43,980 bases of DNA from Bacillus sp. RO1 (GTDB lineage Bacteria; Bacillota; Bacilli; Bacillales; Bacillaceae_I), in assembly GCF_012524115.1 (NCBI RefSeq), contig NZ_JAAZWB010000042.1:1-43980 (forward strand), given 5' to 3'. This document shows positions 32,031-39,188 of this stretch, piece after piece (position 1 is the stretch's first letter; every line of letters starts with the position of its first letter). The notes below the pieces were generated by a model. That model was not told the origin of the DNA and made no database searches. It was given only the letters and a program-made list of their open reading frames with translations. The position numbers and the translations under genes are program-made.

Positions 32031-32500
32031 AGTATGAAGACCTCTGTTGGCGAGAATTAAGGTTAGAGAAGTCTTGATAGGAGGTATGAAGACCTTTGTT
32101 GGCGAGAAAAAAGGTCAGCGAGGTCTTGATAGGGAGTATGAAGACTTCTGTTGGCGAGAATAGAGGTCAGCAAGGTCTTGATAGGGAGAATGAAGACTTC
32201 TGTTGGCGAGAATAGAGGTAAGCAAGGTCTTGATAGGGAGAATGAAGACTTCTGTTGGCGAGAATAGAGGTAAGCGAGGTCTTGATAGGAGGTATGAAGA
32301 CTTCTGTTGGCGAGAATAGAGGTTAGCGAGGTCTTGATAGGGAGTATGAAGACTTCTGTTGGCGAGAATAGAGGTAAGCGAGGTCTTGATAGGGAGAATG
32401 AAGACTTCTGTTGGCGAGAATAAAGGTCAGCGAGGTCTTGATAAACAGTATAAAGACCTGGGAGACAAAGAATCCAAGTCAGAATGGTCTTGATAAAGCT
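32031..32500. repeat. Tandem array B, 52-bp unit, eight good copies plus degenerate end
   Basis: Units start at 32031, 32083, 32135, 32187, 32239, 32291, 32343 and 32395, each exactly 52 bases. A decayed ninth unit starts at 32447 and a trace of a tenth at 32499. The consensus opens AGTATGAAGACTTCTGTTGG, continues CGAGAATAGAGGTCAGCGAG and ends GTCTTGATAGGG. Each unit contains AAGAC and GTCTT words that could pair. The array fills the space between two convergent genes (32023-32576). A 165-codon minus-strand open frame through it (32063-32560) repeats with the DNA and is not a gene. Confidence 0.95.
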
Positions 32501-32527
32501 GATAAGAATTTCCCCACCCAAAAACAA

Positions 32528-32569
32528 ACAAAAAGAGGTCTTCATCATCAATTCACACAAAGACCTCTT
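32528..32569 (-). terminator. Intrinsic terminator of the sortase gene
   Basis: AAGAGGTCTT at 32533-32542 and AAGACCTCTT at 32560-32569 form a perfect 10-bp stem. On the minus strand TTTGTTTGTTTTT follows. The stem words (AAGACC, GGTCTT) are the same as those in array B beside it. Confidence 0.8.
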
Positions 32570-32576
32570 ACTATTC

Positions 32577-33242
32577 TCACTTCTTCAAACTGCTATACAC
32601 AACCAACCGGTCGGAATAATTTCGGCTTTCCCGATTAAACGTCCCTGTGCAGGTAATCAGGTTTAAATTGCTCTGGAACGAATAATCAAAAATTGCTTCT
32701 ACAGGAGACTCATCCTCCGGGTAAGTTTCTATTCTGTCCACCACATAGGTTAAGGATTCACCTGCTTTACTTGAAACTATGATCTCATCACCGGCTTCTA
32801 AATTTTTCAGGTCAAAAAATACAGCTGGGCCGTTACGGCTGTCAACATGACCGGAGATGACGGAATTTCCGCGTTCTCCTGGCATGGGACCTTCATTGTA
32901 CCAGCCAACCGTTTCAAAAGATTCGGGAACTCCCATTTGACCGTTTTCAATGACGCCTACTTGTTCCACAAGTGCATCGACTCCGATGGAGGGGATTTCG
33001 ATTCGGTGAGGTTCGATGCTGATCGATTCATCTTTAATAACTTTCCCGTTTTCATTCGTGGTTTGGGTACGGGTGGGGATGGGAGTTTTTTGGTTGGTAG
33101 GGGTTGTTGTTTCGCTTGATGCAGTTGCTTCGTTTGTTGTTTTCATTCCGTTAGATTGTTCAGTTGTTGTGTCCAGAGTGTTCCCGGAACTACATCCGAC
33201 CAGTAAAAGAAGCATGAATGATAAAGTGGTTAATAGTCTCAT
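32577..33242 (-). CDS. Sortase (class D/F-like) with lipoprotein signal
   Basis: This 221-residue protein has sortase catalytic residues His132 in VISGHVDSRNG, Cys198 in LNLITCTGTFN and Arg212 in SDRLVVYS. The sortase beta-barrel spans about residues 80-221 (IEIPSIGVDALVEQVG onward). Unusually, the N-terminus ends in a lipobox (LLLLVGC, Cys17) followed by a Ser/Thr-rich linker, suggesting a lipid anchor instead of a plain membrane helix. It lies downstream of the His-rich surface protein gene on the same strand, 70 bases away, with a hairpin between. No LPXTG substrate is in the window; the neighbour ends in a sorting-like tail with MPAAG. Transpeptidation of that protein is an inference. Confidence 0.88.
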   Translation of the reverse strand: MRLLTTLSFMLLLLVGCSSGNTLDTTTEQSNGMKTTNEATASSETTTPTNQKTPIPTRTQTTNENGKVIKDESISIEPHRIEIPSIGVDALVEQVGVIENGQMGVPESFETVGWYNEGPMPGERGNSVISGHVDSRNGPAVFFDLKNLEAGDEIIVSSKAGESLTYVVDRIETYPEDESPVEAIFDYSFQSNLNLITCTGTFNRESRNYSDRLVVYSSLKK

Positions 33243-33271
33243 AGTTATACTCCTTCTAGAAAATGATAGTA

Positions 33272-33298
33272 GGAAAGAGAGGGAAAAGCCCCTCTCTT
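33272..33298 (-). terminator. Hairpin between the His-rich protein gene and the sortase gene
   Basis: AAGAGAGGG at 33275-33283 pairs with CCCTCTCTT at 33290-33298. On the minus strand the stem ends in TTT, but a C-rich sequence then follows. It may be a leaky terminator that lowers sortase expression relative to the upstream gene. Confidence 0.6.
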
Positions 33299-33312
33299 CT
33301 TAGCTAAAACTA

Positions 33313-34671
33313 TTATTCTTGAGTAGCTTTTCTTCTATATGCAATAATTTGCGTTAAGACAATAGCGGAGATCAGTCCAGCAACTGTCCAGGCAATAGCA
33401 GCGTTCATTCCATTGTCAGCTGCACCACCCATACCTGCTGCAGGCATGTCAGTTGGCATGTCCTTTTCAAAGTTCTCTGGGAATTGATCCACAATAGCAC
33501 CAGACATCATTTCGCCTACACCGAACATGTGGGCATATGATTCACGGATTGTGTTGTAAGTAGTTTCATAGTCAGCTTCATTATAGCTGTTGAAAGCAAG
33601 AAGTAGTTCATCAACGTGCATTTGCAATCCTTTCTCAAGGTCTGCGGCTTTCAGACGGCCTTCTGTAGCTGTGTCTAGGAATGCAGCTTGCTCTACTTTA
33701 TACTCTTCTAATTCAGCGATTGCTGCTTCACGACCTTCTTCATTTTCCTCACCAGTTGCTACTACATAATCTACGAAATAACCGATATGGCTGCTCCAAA
33801 TCTCTTCAAATGCAGCTCCGCCTTCTTCACCATAAACAGAAGCTACAGCAGCAGATAGGTCAGCTGTGTTTGCATTTAAAGCTCCAGCAGCATTTTCAAA
33901 ATCTCCAGCGCCATCGATTCCTTTTTGCATCGCAAGTACTGCTAATGCAGCGTGCTCAGCGAAAAGGTGGTTCAAGTCCGCGCGTAAGTCTGCTGCTGGT
34001 GTGTCAACACTAGTATTCTCGAATTTGTCAGGGAATTGGTCAGTGATTGCCCAAGATAATCCTTTTCCAGGTGCGTACATGTGCTCAATTGCGTGACGCA
34101 TGTTTTCGTATGCTTTTTCAAAATCGCCTGCCACATAGTTGTCAAATGCCCATACTAGCTGCTCGACGTGCATTTTTAATCCAGCTTCTAGTTCACTAGC
34201 TTTTAGGCGACTTTCTGTAGCAGTATCAAGAAACGCTGCTTGCTCTACTGTATATTCATCTAATTCGGCTAACGCCTGTTGTCTGCCTTCTTCATTGTCT
34301 TCCGCTGTTGCGGTTACATAATCGACGAAGTAACCAATATGGCTGCTCCAAATTTCTTTGAATGCTGCTCCGCCTTCTTCCCCGTAAACGGAAGCGACTG
34401 CTGCGGATAAGTCATCTGTGTTTGCATTTAATGCGCCAGCTGCTTGATCGAAGTCTTCCGCTCCGTCAATTCCCTTTTGCATTGCTACGACTGCCAAGAA
34501 AGCATGCTCTGATAATAATGCATCCAAGGACGCTCTCAAATCTGATGCCGGGGTAGATACGGATGCCATGTGGCTATGATTACTATGATCCTCTGCACTT
34601 GCTACTTGAAAAGTCGGTACTAATAATCCTACGCTAAGTGGTACAGCTACGATTGCTTTTTTCCAGTTCAT
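33313..34671 (-). CDS. Secreted, internally duplicated His-rich helical protein with C-terminal membrane anchor
   Basis: This 452-residue protein has a signal peptide (cleavage after VASA near residue 26). Two copies of a unit of about 180 residues start at TPASDLRASL (40) and TPAADLRADL (224), offset by 184 and highly similar. Each copy keeps His at matching places (SEH56/AEH240, SSH111/SSH295, MH168/MH352, H197/H381), so helical bundles that bind metal are plausible. The C-terminus has MPAAG (409-413), a hydrophobic helix and RRK, like a cell-wall sorting signal but without LPXTG. Related proteins are, as I recall, labelled copper amine oxidase in databases; I see no such catalytic motif. 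The sortase gene is next in line. Confidence 0.85.
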   Translation of the reverse strand: MNWKKAIVAVPLSVGLLVPTFQVASAEDHSNHSHMASVSTPASDLRASLDALLSEHAFLAVVAMQKGIDGAEDFDQAAGALNANTDDLSAAVASVYGEEGGAAFKEIWSSHIGYFVDYVTATAEDNEEGRQQALAELDEYTVEQAAFLDTATESRLKASELEAGLKMHVEQLVWAFDNYVAGDFEKAYENMRHAIEHMYAPGKGLSWAITDQFPDKFENTSVDTPAADLRADLNHLFAEHAALAVLAMQKGIDGAGDFENAAGALNANTADLSAAVASVYGEEGGAAFEEIWSSHIGYFVDYVVATGEENEEGREAAIAELEEYKVEQAAFLDTATEGRLKAADLEKGLQMHVDELLLAFNSYNEADYETTYNTIRESYAHMFGVGEMMSGAIVDQFPENFEKDMPTDMPAAGMGGAADNGMNAAIAWTVAGLISAIVLTQIIAYRRKATQE

Positions 34672-34825
34672 GTTCTAAGCACTCCTTTTTAGTTGGTTTC
34701 ACTTACCTAACGGAGCGGATCAGAAACTGGATCACTTTTTTCGAAAAAAATAAAAAAGTCTCTAATTTTGTATGTATAATGGGAATAAGAGCTAGTCAAA
34801 AAATACATATCGTGGGAGAAATACC

Positions 34826-35449
34826 ATGAAGCTACCTATTTCACAATTGAATGAAAATAATCTCACTGATGAGCAGATGACCGACCTGCTTTTTAGAAAT
34901 ATAAGAGATGACAATAGAAACGGTGACTGTATTTTTGTTCCTGGGAGCAGCAAGGCTGTAGATTACCGGTTGCCTCCAGCTATCGAGCTATATAAGAAAG
35001 GAAGAGCAGGAAAAATATTATTTTCTGGTGGAGTAGTTTGGGATGGTAACCAGCTTAGCGAGGCGCAACTTTTGGCGGAGAAAGCAATGGAATTAGGCGT
35101 GCCATCAGAGGATATTCTTATCGAGAATCAGTCACTTCATACGAAAGAGAATGTGCTGGCTTCTTTGCTTGTTTTAGATAGAGCGCTTCATCTACATAAA
35201 ATAAACCGGTTGCTTGTAGTGACAAGTCATTATCATATGAGGCGAATGAACCTCAAACTCCGAACCTATATGCCAGATTGGATTGATTATTCTCTTTGTC
35301 CAGTTAATGATAAAACTACACGAGAAGATAACTGGTTCCTTACTCCCTATGGTAGACAACGGGTAGAGGCAGAGTCTGCTAAGTTGATCAGTTATGTAAA
35401 ACAGGGAATAATTATGGACCAGGAGCTGGAATTTACTAGTCAACCATAA
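34826..35449 (+). CDS. YdcF-like (DUF218) protein
   Basis: This 207-residue protein follows the DUF218/YdcF pattern: CIFVPGSSKAVDYRLPPAIE, GRAGKILFSGGVVW, AMELGVPSEDILIENQSLHT with KENVLAS, and LLVVTSHYHMRR. There is no signal peptide or membrane helix, as in YdcF itself and unlike SanA/ElyC. YdcF binds S-adenosylmethionine in E. coli, but the cellular role of the family is unclear. Start ATG 34826 follows GTGGGAGAAATACC. The next gene begins 24 bases after the stop, so a small operon is likely. Confidence 0.88.
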   Translation: MKLPISQLNENNLTDEQMTDLLFRNIRDDNRNGDCIFVPGSSKAVDYRLPPAIELYKKGRAGKILFSGGVVWDGNQLSEAQLLAEKAMELGVPSEDILIENQSLHTKENVLASLLVLDRALHLHKINRLLVVTSHYHMRRMNLKLRTYMPDWIDYSLCPVNDKTTREDNWFLTPYGRQRVEAESAKLISYVKQGIIMDQELEFTSQP

Positions 35450-35473
35450 GTATTTAACATCAGGAGGTACACA

Positions 35474-36058
35474 TTGAAAAAAAACATCTCATTTCAATTT
35501 CCAATCGAAAAACAAGATTACACCGAATTATTTAGATACATGCCGTATTTTAAATCAATTTTTAAGATGGCCACTGTAGGGAACTTAGTAGCACTCTTTT
35601 TATTTTGTGGCTACAACATTATAGCTAACCTTCAGATCGCACAAGATGGCACACAGTTTCTAATTCTAAATATCGTTACCGTCGTCATTGGAATCGTCAT
35701 GTATTATGTCATTCTTTTATTAATCCGTTTATTCTTCAGGAAGATTATTGAGAATAGAAGCAAGAAACTCCATTCTCTGTATTACGACTCCAATTCTAAC
35801 TACCTTATTGGGTTCGACCCTCGTTTTAATGCCTTTGTCCTCGGTAAGGAAAAGGTGAAAGTTCCTGCTGACCAATCCTTAACGGTCATTGAAACAGAAC
35901 GTAATTTATTGTTTTATGTTGGTAAAGGAAAAGGGAAGGATGATAAGTTCTTAATTTCAAAAACGGGTTCTTCCCCGGACCATGCGCTAAAGCTCAAACG
36001 CATAACCAATATGTTACAAGAGAAGGGAATAGCTATTCAAACAGCAAAACCAATATAA
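35474..36058 (+). CDS. Membrane protein, YcxB-like, function unknown
   Basis: This 194-residue protein starts at TTG behind AGGAGGTACACA. Two hydrophobic helices lie near residues 34-52 and 64-92. A soluble C-terminal part of about 95 residues is rich in Lys and beta-strands (YYDSNSNYLIGFDPRFNAFV, SLTVIETERNLLFYVG, KFLISKTGSSPDHALKL). The two-helix plus pleckstrin-like C-terminal arrangement resembles YcxB-like proteins, but I am not certain. It follows the YdcF-like gene closely and may share its transcript. Confidence 0.75.
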   Translation: MKKNISFQFPIEKQDYTELFRYMPYFKSIFKMATVGNLVALFLFCGYNIIANLQIAQDGTQFLILNIVTVVIGIVMYYVILLLIRLFFRKIIENRSKKLHSLYYDSNSNYLIGFDPRFNAFVLGKEKVKVPADQSLTVIETERNLLFYVGKGKGKDDKFLISKTGSSPDHALKLKRITNMLQEKGIAIQTAKPI

Positions 36059-36080
36059 TGTTAAAGGCTTTTTAAAAATT

Positions 36081-36111
36081 TGAAACCAATCTAGGCGTTT
36101 TTTCATACTAT
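36081..36111 (+). promoter_or_regulatory. Putative sporulation-type promoter of cwlJ
   Basis: CATACTAT at 36104-36111 matches the -10 box used by SigE/SigG-type factors (CATAnnnT). TGAAAC at 36081-36086 lies 17 bases upstream, which favours a SigG-like reading, while cwlJ of B. subtilis is SigE-dependent. The sigma factor is therefore undecided. Confidence 0.45.
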
Positions 36112-36128
36112 GATGTTGAGGTGAAATT

Positions 36129-36566
36129 ATGGCTAGAGTTAAGTTTACAGAATCAGATGTAGCGTTGGTGGCAAGGATGATGAGAGCGGAAGCAGAAGGT
36201 GAAGGAAAACAGGGAATGCTCTATGTCGGAAATGTTATAACCAATCGTGCAGTGGCCGATTGTTTGGACTTCAAAGAAGTAAGGACCATTCGGCAAGTCA
36301 TTTATCAAGTGCAGGGTGGAAATTATTCATTTGAAGCCGTTCAAAAGGGTAATTTATTTTATAACAGAGCAAGATCGGTTGAAAAAAACTTAGCTAGAAA
36401 AACGTTGACTTCTTGGAGAGAGCATCCAGCAAAATACGCTTTATGGTATTTCAATCCATATGCACCATGTCCGCCAACATGGTATGATCAACCTTTTTCC
36501 GGGCAGTTCAAGCAGCATTGTTATTACGAACCGATTGCGGGAACATGTGCTAGTGTTTATACGTAA
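36129..36566 (+). CDS. cwlJ: Spore cortex cell wall hydrolase CwlJ
   Basis: This 145-residue protein matches CwlJ in length (about 142 in B. subtilis) and in sequence. Visible stretches are ARMMRAEAEGEGKQGMLYVG, NVITNRAVADCLDF, GNYSFEAVQKGNLFYNRA, ALWYFNPYAPCPPTWYDQ and QHCYYEPIAG. The domain is the SleB-like hydrolase family; the Glu in RAEAEGE is the presumed catalytic residue. There is no signal peptide, as expected for a protein made in the mother cell and deposited in the coat. It degrades cortex peptidoglycan during germination, especially with calcium-dipicolinate. No gerQ partner is adjacent. A strong terminator follows; the upstream region has a sporulation-type -10 box. Confidence 0.93.
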   Translation: MARVKFTESDVALVARMMRAEAEGEGKQGMLYVGNVITNRAVADCLDFKEVRTIRQVIYQVQGGNYSFEAVQKGNLFYNRARSVEKNLARKTLTSWREHPAKYALWYFNPYAPCPPTWYDQPFSGQFKQHCYYEPIAGTCASVYT

Positions 36567-36591
36567 TTTTCAATACTTATCAGGAACTCAT

Positions 36592-36618
36592 GGAATACTT
36601 TATTGAGTTCCTTTTTTT
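36592..36618 (+). terminator. Intrinsic terminator after cwlJ
   Basis: AGGAACTCA at 36592-36600 pairs with TGAGTTCCT at 36604-36612, and seven T follow the stem base. Confidence 0.75.
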
Positions 36619-36693
36619 ATTTCCTTATATTGGGTTCAACTTACTGGAATGGTAGAATAATAGGGAGAGATTTACAGGGTGGGAGTGTAGAAA

Positions 36694-37443
36694 TTGAATT
36701 TTTACTTTGGGTATGAGGGGAATATTATTGATTTGCTTAGTGTCATTTTTGCATGGGGAATTATTTCTGTGATTATTGTTCGTATCTACCGTGTTCAGAA
36801 TGCGGAAGAACGACCGAGAATATGGAAAATATTCGTTGCTGTTTTATTAGGACTTTTTTCATTTTCATTCACTTTTCCGCTGTTTAATGAACCTTTTTCT
36901 ATTGCCGTTCTTCCGCTCGGAGTTTGGATATTGTATGGACTATTGAATAGAAGAGAGCGTTGGGAAGCTTACAGAAAATATGCTTGGACAGGATTTGTAG
37001 GTAATTTCATCTTTTTAGGAACGGCCCTTCTTGTCATTGGCTTAACTTCTGTCTTTTATCCAGAAGATGAAGTACGGACGTATCTTACAGATGTTTCAGA
37101 TGTGGAATTGTTGGTGACCCATCCATCTGGAGAAGGTGTGACAATAAATAAAGAAAAGCTTGATGACTCTCTATCTACTTTTGAATATGAGCGCTCGAAC
37201 GTCATTCAATGGTTTGAAGAAATAAGAGAGCAGATGTGGCCAGAAGAAGAGAGTGAAGAGCCAGTGGAAATTCAAGAGAAGTTTCCTTATCTGTTAACAG
37301 GTGTAAAAACGAAAACTGGTGAAAAGATTCAAGTTTATGTGGAACATGACGGAAAGGGATTGCTTGTTACCACGAAGAAAAAGCAGCATTACTATAGATC
37401 AAAGACGGATTCCTTTTTAGAAGAAAAGGGGAATGCTGAATGA
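36694..37443 (+). CDS. Membrane protein of unknown function
   Basis: I do not recognise a family. The 249-residue protein starts at TTG behind GGTGGGAGTG. It has about four hydrophobic segments in the first 145 residues (IIDLLSVIFAWGIISVIIVR, VAVLLGLFSFSFTFPLFNEP, IAVLPLGVWILYGLL, FIFLGTALLVIGLTSVFY). A polar C-terminal domain of about 100 residues follows (VSDVELLVTHPSGEGVTINK, FPYLLTGVKTKTGEKIQVYV). The C-terminal half is probably outside or on one face of the membrane. It overlaps the next gene by four bases (ATGA), so both are translated together and may form a complex. Confidence 0.8.
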   Translation: MNFYFGYEGNIIDLLSVIFAWGIISVIIVRIYRVQNAEERPRIWKIFVAVLLGLFSFSFTFPLFNEPFSIAVLPLGVWILYGLLNRRERWEAYRKYAWTGFVGNFIFLGTALLVIGLTSVFYPEDEVRTYLTDVSDVELLVTHPSGEGVTINKEKLDDSLSTFEYERSNVIQWFEEIREQMWPEEESEEPVEIQEKFPYLLTGVKTKTGEKIQVYVEHDGKGLLVTTKKKQHYYRSKTDSFLEEKGNAE

Positions 37444-38156
37444 CGAAAAAAGCAATCTTTCTGTTGGTTATTGTAATGGCAATAATAGCTGGAGCTATTA
37501 CTATATACATAATGATGATACCAAAAGCTTTCTATTCGAAGAACGAAATCATTGAAAACACGAATTACCTAAATCAAGAGATGGAAGTCCTAGATGTTAT
37601 ACAACTAGATGAAAAAACTTATTTCGTTCCCCTCTTATCAAATGATGGTGAATCCTATGGTTCTAGCATCTGGGTGTGGGGTGGCTGGAAATGGAATTGT
37701 ATTGGTGTAACGACTGCTTCGGGTCCGCAAATAGTAGTAAATGAGGAGAACTCCTATATTTATTGGAATGTTCACCCAAAGGACGAGGTACATAAATGGG
37801 AGTTTTATTTAACATCTGAGCGGAACTACTCTGTGACAACGGTAGGGAATGATAATAAACTGGAAGTTTACTATCCGAAAGTCCAAATGAAACACTCAGT
37901 TGAATTTGGAGAAAATAGTTACGGTTATATAAAAATACCAAGTGAATGGAAAGAAGTGATTGGTTCCTTTGACTCGTATCCAGCTGAAACAGGTATCATT
38001 CCTTCGAGCCATTCGTATATGTATCATTGGCAGGCTTATAATGACGATGGAGAATCGGTTCGTCTTGAGCATACGTTCCGCCATGGTGGAGGAGGTTCCT
38101 ATGGTGGGAATTATTTTTTCCACATGACTCAGTTATTTCCTGAAGATATGGAATAG
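37440..38156 (+). CDS. Membrane-anchored protein of unknown function
   Basis: This 238-residue protein is translationally coupled to the upstream membrane protein (ATGA overlap). It has one N-terminal helix (AIFLLVIVMAIIAGAITIYI) and an outside domain rich in Trp, Tyr and beta-strands (GSSIWVWGGWKWNCIGVTTA, YIYWNVHPKDEVHKWEFYLT, SYMYHWQAYNDDGESVRLEH, GGGGSYGGNYFF). I do not recognise a family. The Gly-rich run near the C-terminus and the aromatic content suggest a compact extracellular fold. A hairpin terminator follows. Confidence 0.8.
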   Translation: MTKKAIFLLVIVMAIIAGAITIYIMMIPKAFYSKNEIIENTNYLNQEMEVLDVIQLDEKTYFVPLLSNDGESYGSSIWVWGGWKWNCIGVTTASGPQIVVNEENSYIYWNVHPKDEVHKWEFYLTSERNYSVTTVGNDNKLEVYYPKVQMKHSVEFGENSYGYIKIPSEWKEVIGSFDSYPAETGIIPSSHSYMYHWQAYNDDGESVRLEHTFRHGGGGSYGGNYFFHMTQLFPEDME

Positions 38157-38218
38157 GTCTGAAAGTAATTGAAGCTACCTTAGTTCGCATACATGACACT
38201 GCAACAGGATATTGATGT

Positions 38219-38250
38219 GGGAGGTTACCTAGTTAAACCTCTCTTTTTTA
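38219..38250 (+). terminator. Hairpin terminator before array C
   Basis: GAGGTT at 38221-38226 pairs with AACCTC near 38236-38241, with TTTTTT shortly after. It ends the two-gene membrane unit, and array C begins about 20 bases beyond. Confidence 0.65.
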
Positions 38251-38267
38251 CAGGAATAGGTTCTATA

Positions 38268-38423
38268 TACCGGAAGCATCAAAAAAGCGGGGTGATTTGT
38301 CTAATAGGAGAGCTCTAAATGCCCAAAGCATCAGGAAAACAGATTGTTTTGTCTAATAGAACGATTCTAAACGCCCGAAGTACAAAGAAAATTGGTTAAA
38401 CTGTCTAATAAAAGCAATTTTAT
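38268..38423. repeat. Tandem array C, 52-bp unit, three diverged copies
   Basis: Units start at 38268, 38320 and 38372, exactly 52 bases apart. Shared words are CC[GA]AAGCATC near the start and TGTCTAATAGAA in the middle. The copies are more diverged than in arrays A and B. The array lies within the 358-base gene-free stretch 38157-38514, after a terminator. Beyond it is AT-rich promoter-like sequence before the ribosome binding site AAGGAGG at about 38502. Confidence 0.85.
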
Positions 38424-38514
38424 CATAGTATAAGATGACAGAATATTTAATAAATGAAACTTTTTATTATAAGGTGTCGTATTAATATATATAAGATCAA
38501 AGGAGGATTCTCAC

Positions 38515-38712
38515 ATGATCTGGTTATTCATTATCGGACCAATATTACTTCTAATCGGAATCACACTCTATTTGGACAAAAAGAATAATGGAATGAACCA
38601 TCACCCAGATGTAAACAGAGGAAATCAAAATATCGAGTCAGAAACAACGAGATATCAGTTCAACCAATTAAACAATCATGGTGGTGGAAGCGATGGCGGA
38701 GGATCAAACTAA
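38515..38712 (+). CDS. Small single-pass membrane protein
   Basis: This 65-residue protein has one N-terminal hydrophobic helix (IWLFIIGPILLLIGITLYLD) followed by KKNNG and a polar, Asn/Gly-rich tail (NNHGGGSDGGGSN). The start stands behind an excellent AAAGGAGGATTCTCAC. I do not recognise it. Its last 20 bases overlap the next gene, which starts inside its Gly-rich end, so the two are probably translationally coupled. Confidence 0.72.
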   Translation: MIWLFIIGPILLLIGITLYLDKKNNGMNHHPDVNRGNQNIESETTRYQFNQLNNHGGGSDGGGSN

Positions 38713-39130
38713 TTTGAATGACGCTATACAAGTAAAACATGAAAACCTTAAAATCTTGCAAGCTTCCATCGACCGGTTTGGAAGCTACCTTATGCTTGAA
38801 GTCGCGTTAGCTGATGGAAGAATAAAAATTAGGTGGGGCCTTGATGCTGAAGATTATGTGGAAATTAGAAATATCATCAAAGAAAATTATTTTGATAGCC
38901 TAGAAGGAGAGTATCATTATGAGCTACTCCCTTATGTTGGTGTTAGTCTAGACCAACCAAACGGTAAGCAAAAATTCCTTGCGAACCTCCGTTGCGTTCA
39001 GGGGAAAAAGGCTGCAAGAATTGAATTTGAATGCTCAGATAGGTTTGCTGGGAATATGGAGTGGTTTAAAAAGGATGTTAGGTGTCTACAAGATTTGGAG
39101 CATCTGAAATGGGAGAAGTTTAAAGCTTGA
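38693..39130 (+). CDS. Hypothetical cytosolic protein
   Basis: This 145-residue soluble protein has no recognised family. ATG 38693 is chosen because GGTGGTGG, inside the Gly codons of the preceding gene, serves as its ribosome binding site; ATG 38678 is the alternative. The sequence alternates strands and helices (NLKILQASIDRFGSYLMLEV, DGRIKIRWGLDAEDYVEIRN, FLANLRCVQGKKAARIEFEC) and contains three Cys. It overlaps the small membrane protein gene by 20 bases. A terminator follows 60 bases later. Confidence 0.75.
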   Translation: MAEDQTNLNDAIQVKHENLKILQASIDRFGSYLMLEVALADGRIKIRWGLDAEDYVEIRNIIKENYFDSLEGEYHYELLPYVGVSLDQPNGKQKFLANLRCVQGKKAARIEFECSDRFAGNMEWFKKDVRCLQDLEHLKWEKFKA

Positions 39131-39188
39131 AAAACGAAAAGTTTTGCTGTTTGATTTAAAGCTACATATGATTCCTAAGAAACTAAGA

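Noticed and set aside
32063-32560. Minus-strand open frame of 165 codons with repeated SLSRPRLPLFSPTEVF-like protein
   Set aside because: It is array B read through. The 52-base unit is not a multiple of three, so the three frames cycle; it has no ribosome binding site and overlaps the sortase terminator.
33681-34556. Several plus-strand open frames opposite the His-rich protein gene
   Set aside because: Shadows of a strongly coding, codon-biased duplicated gene; Leu/His/Gln-rich translations and no start signals.
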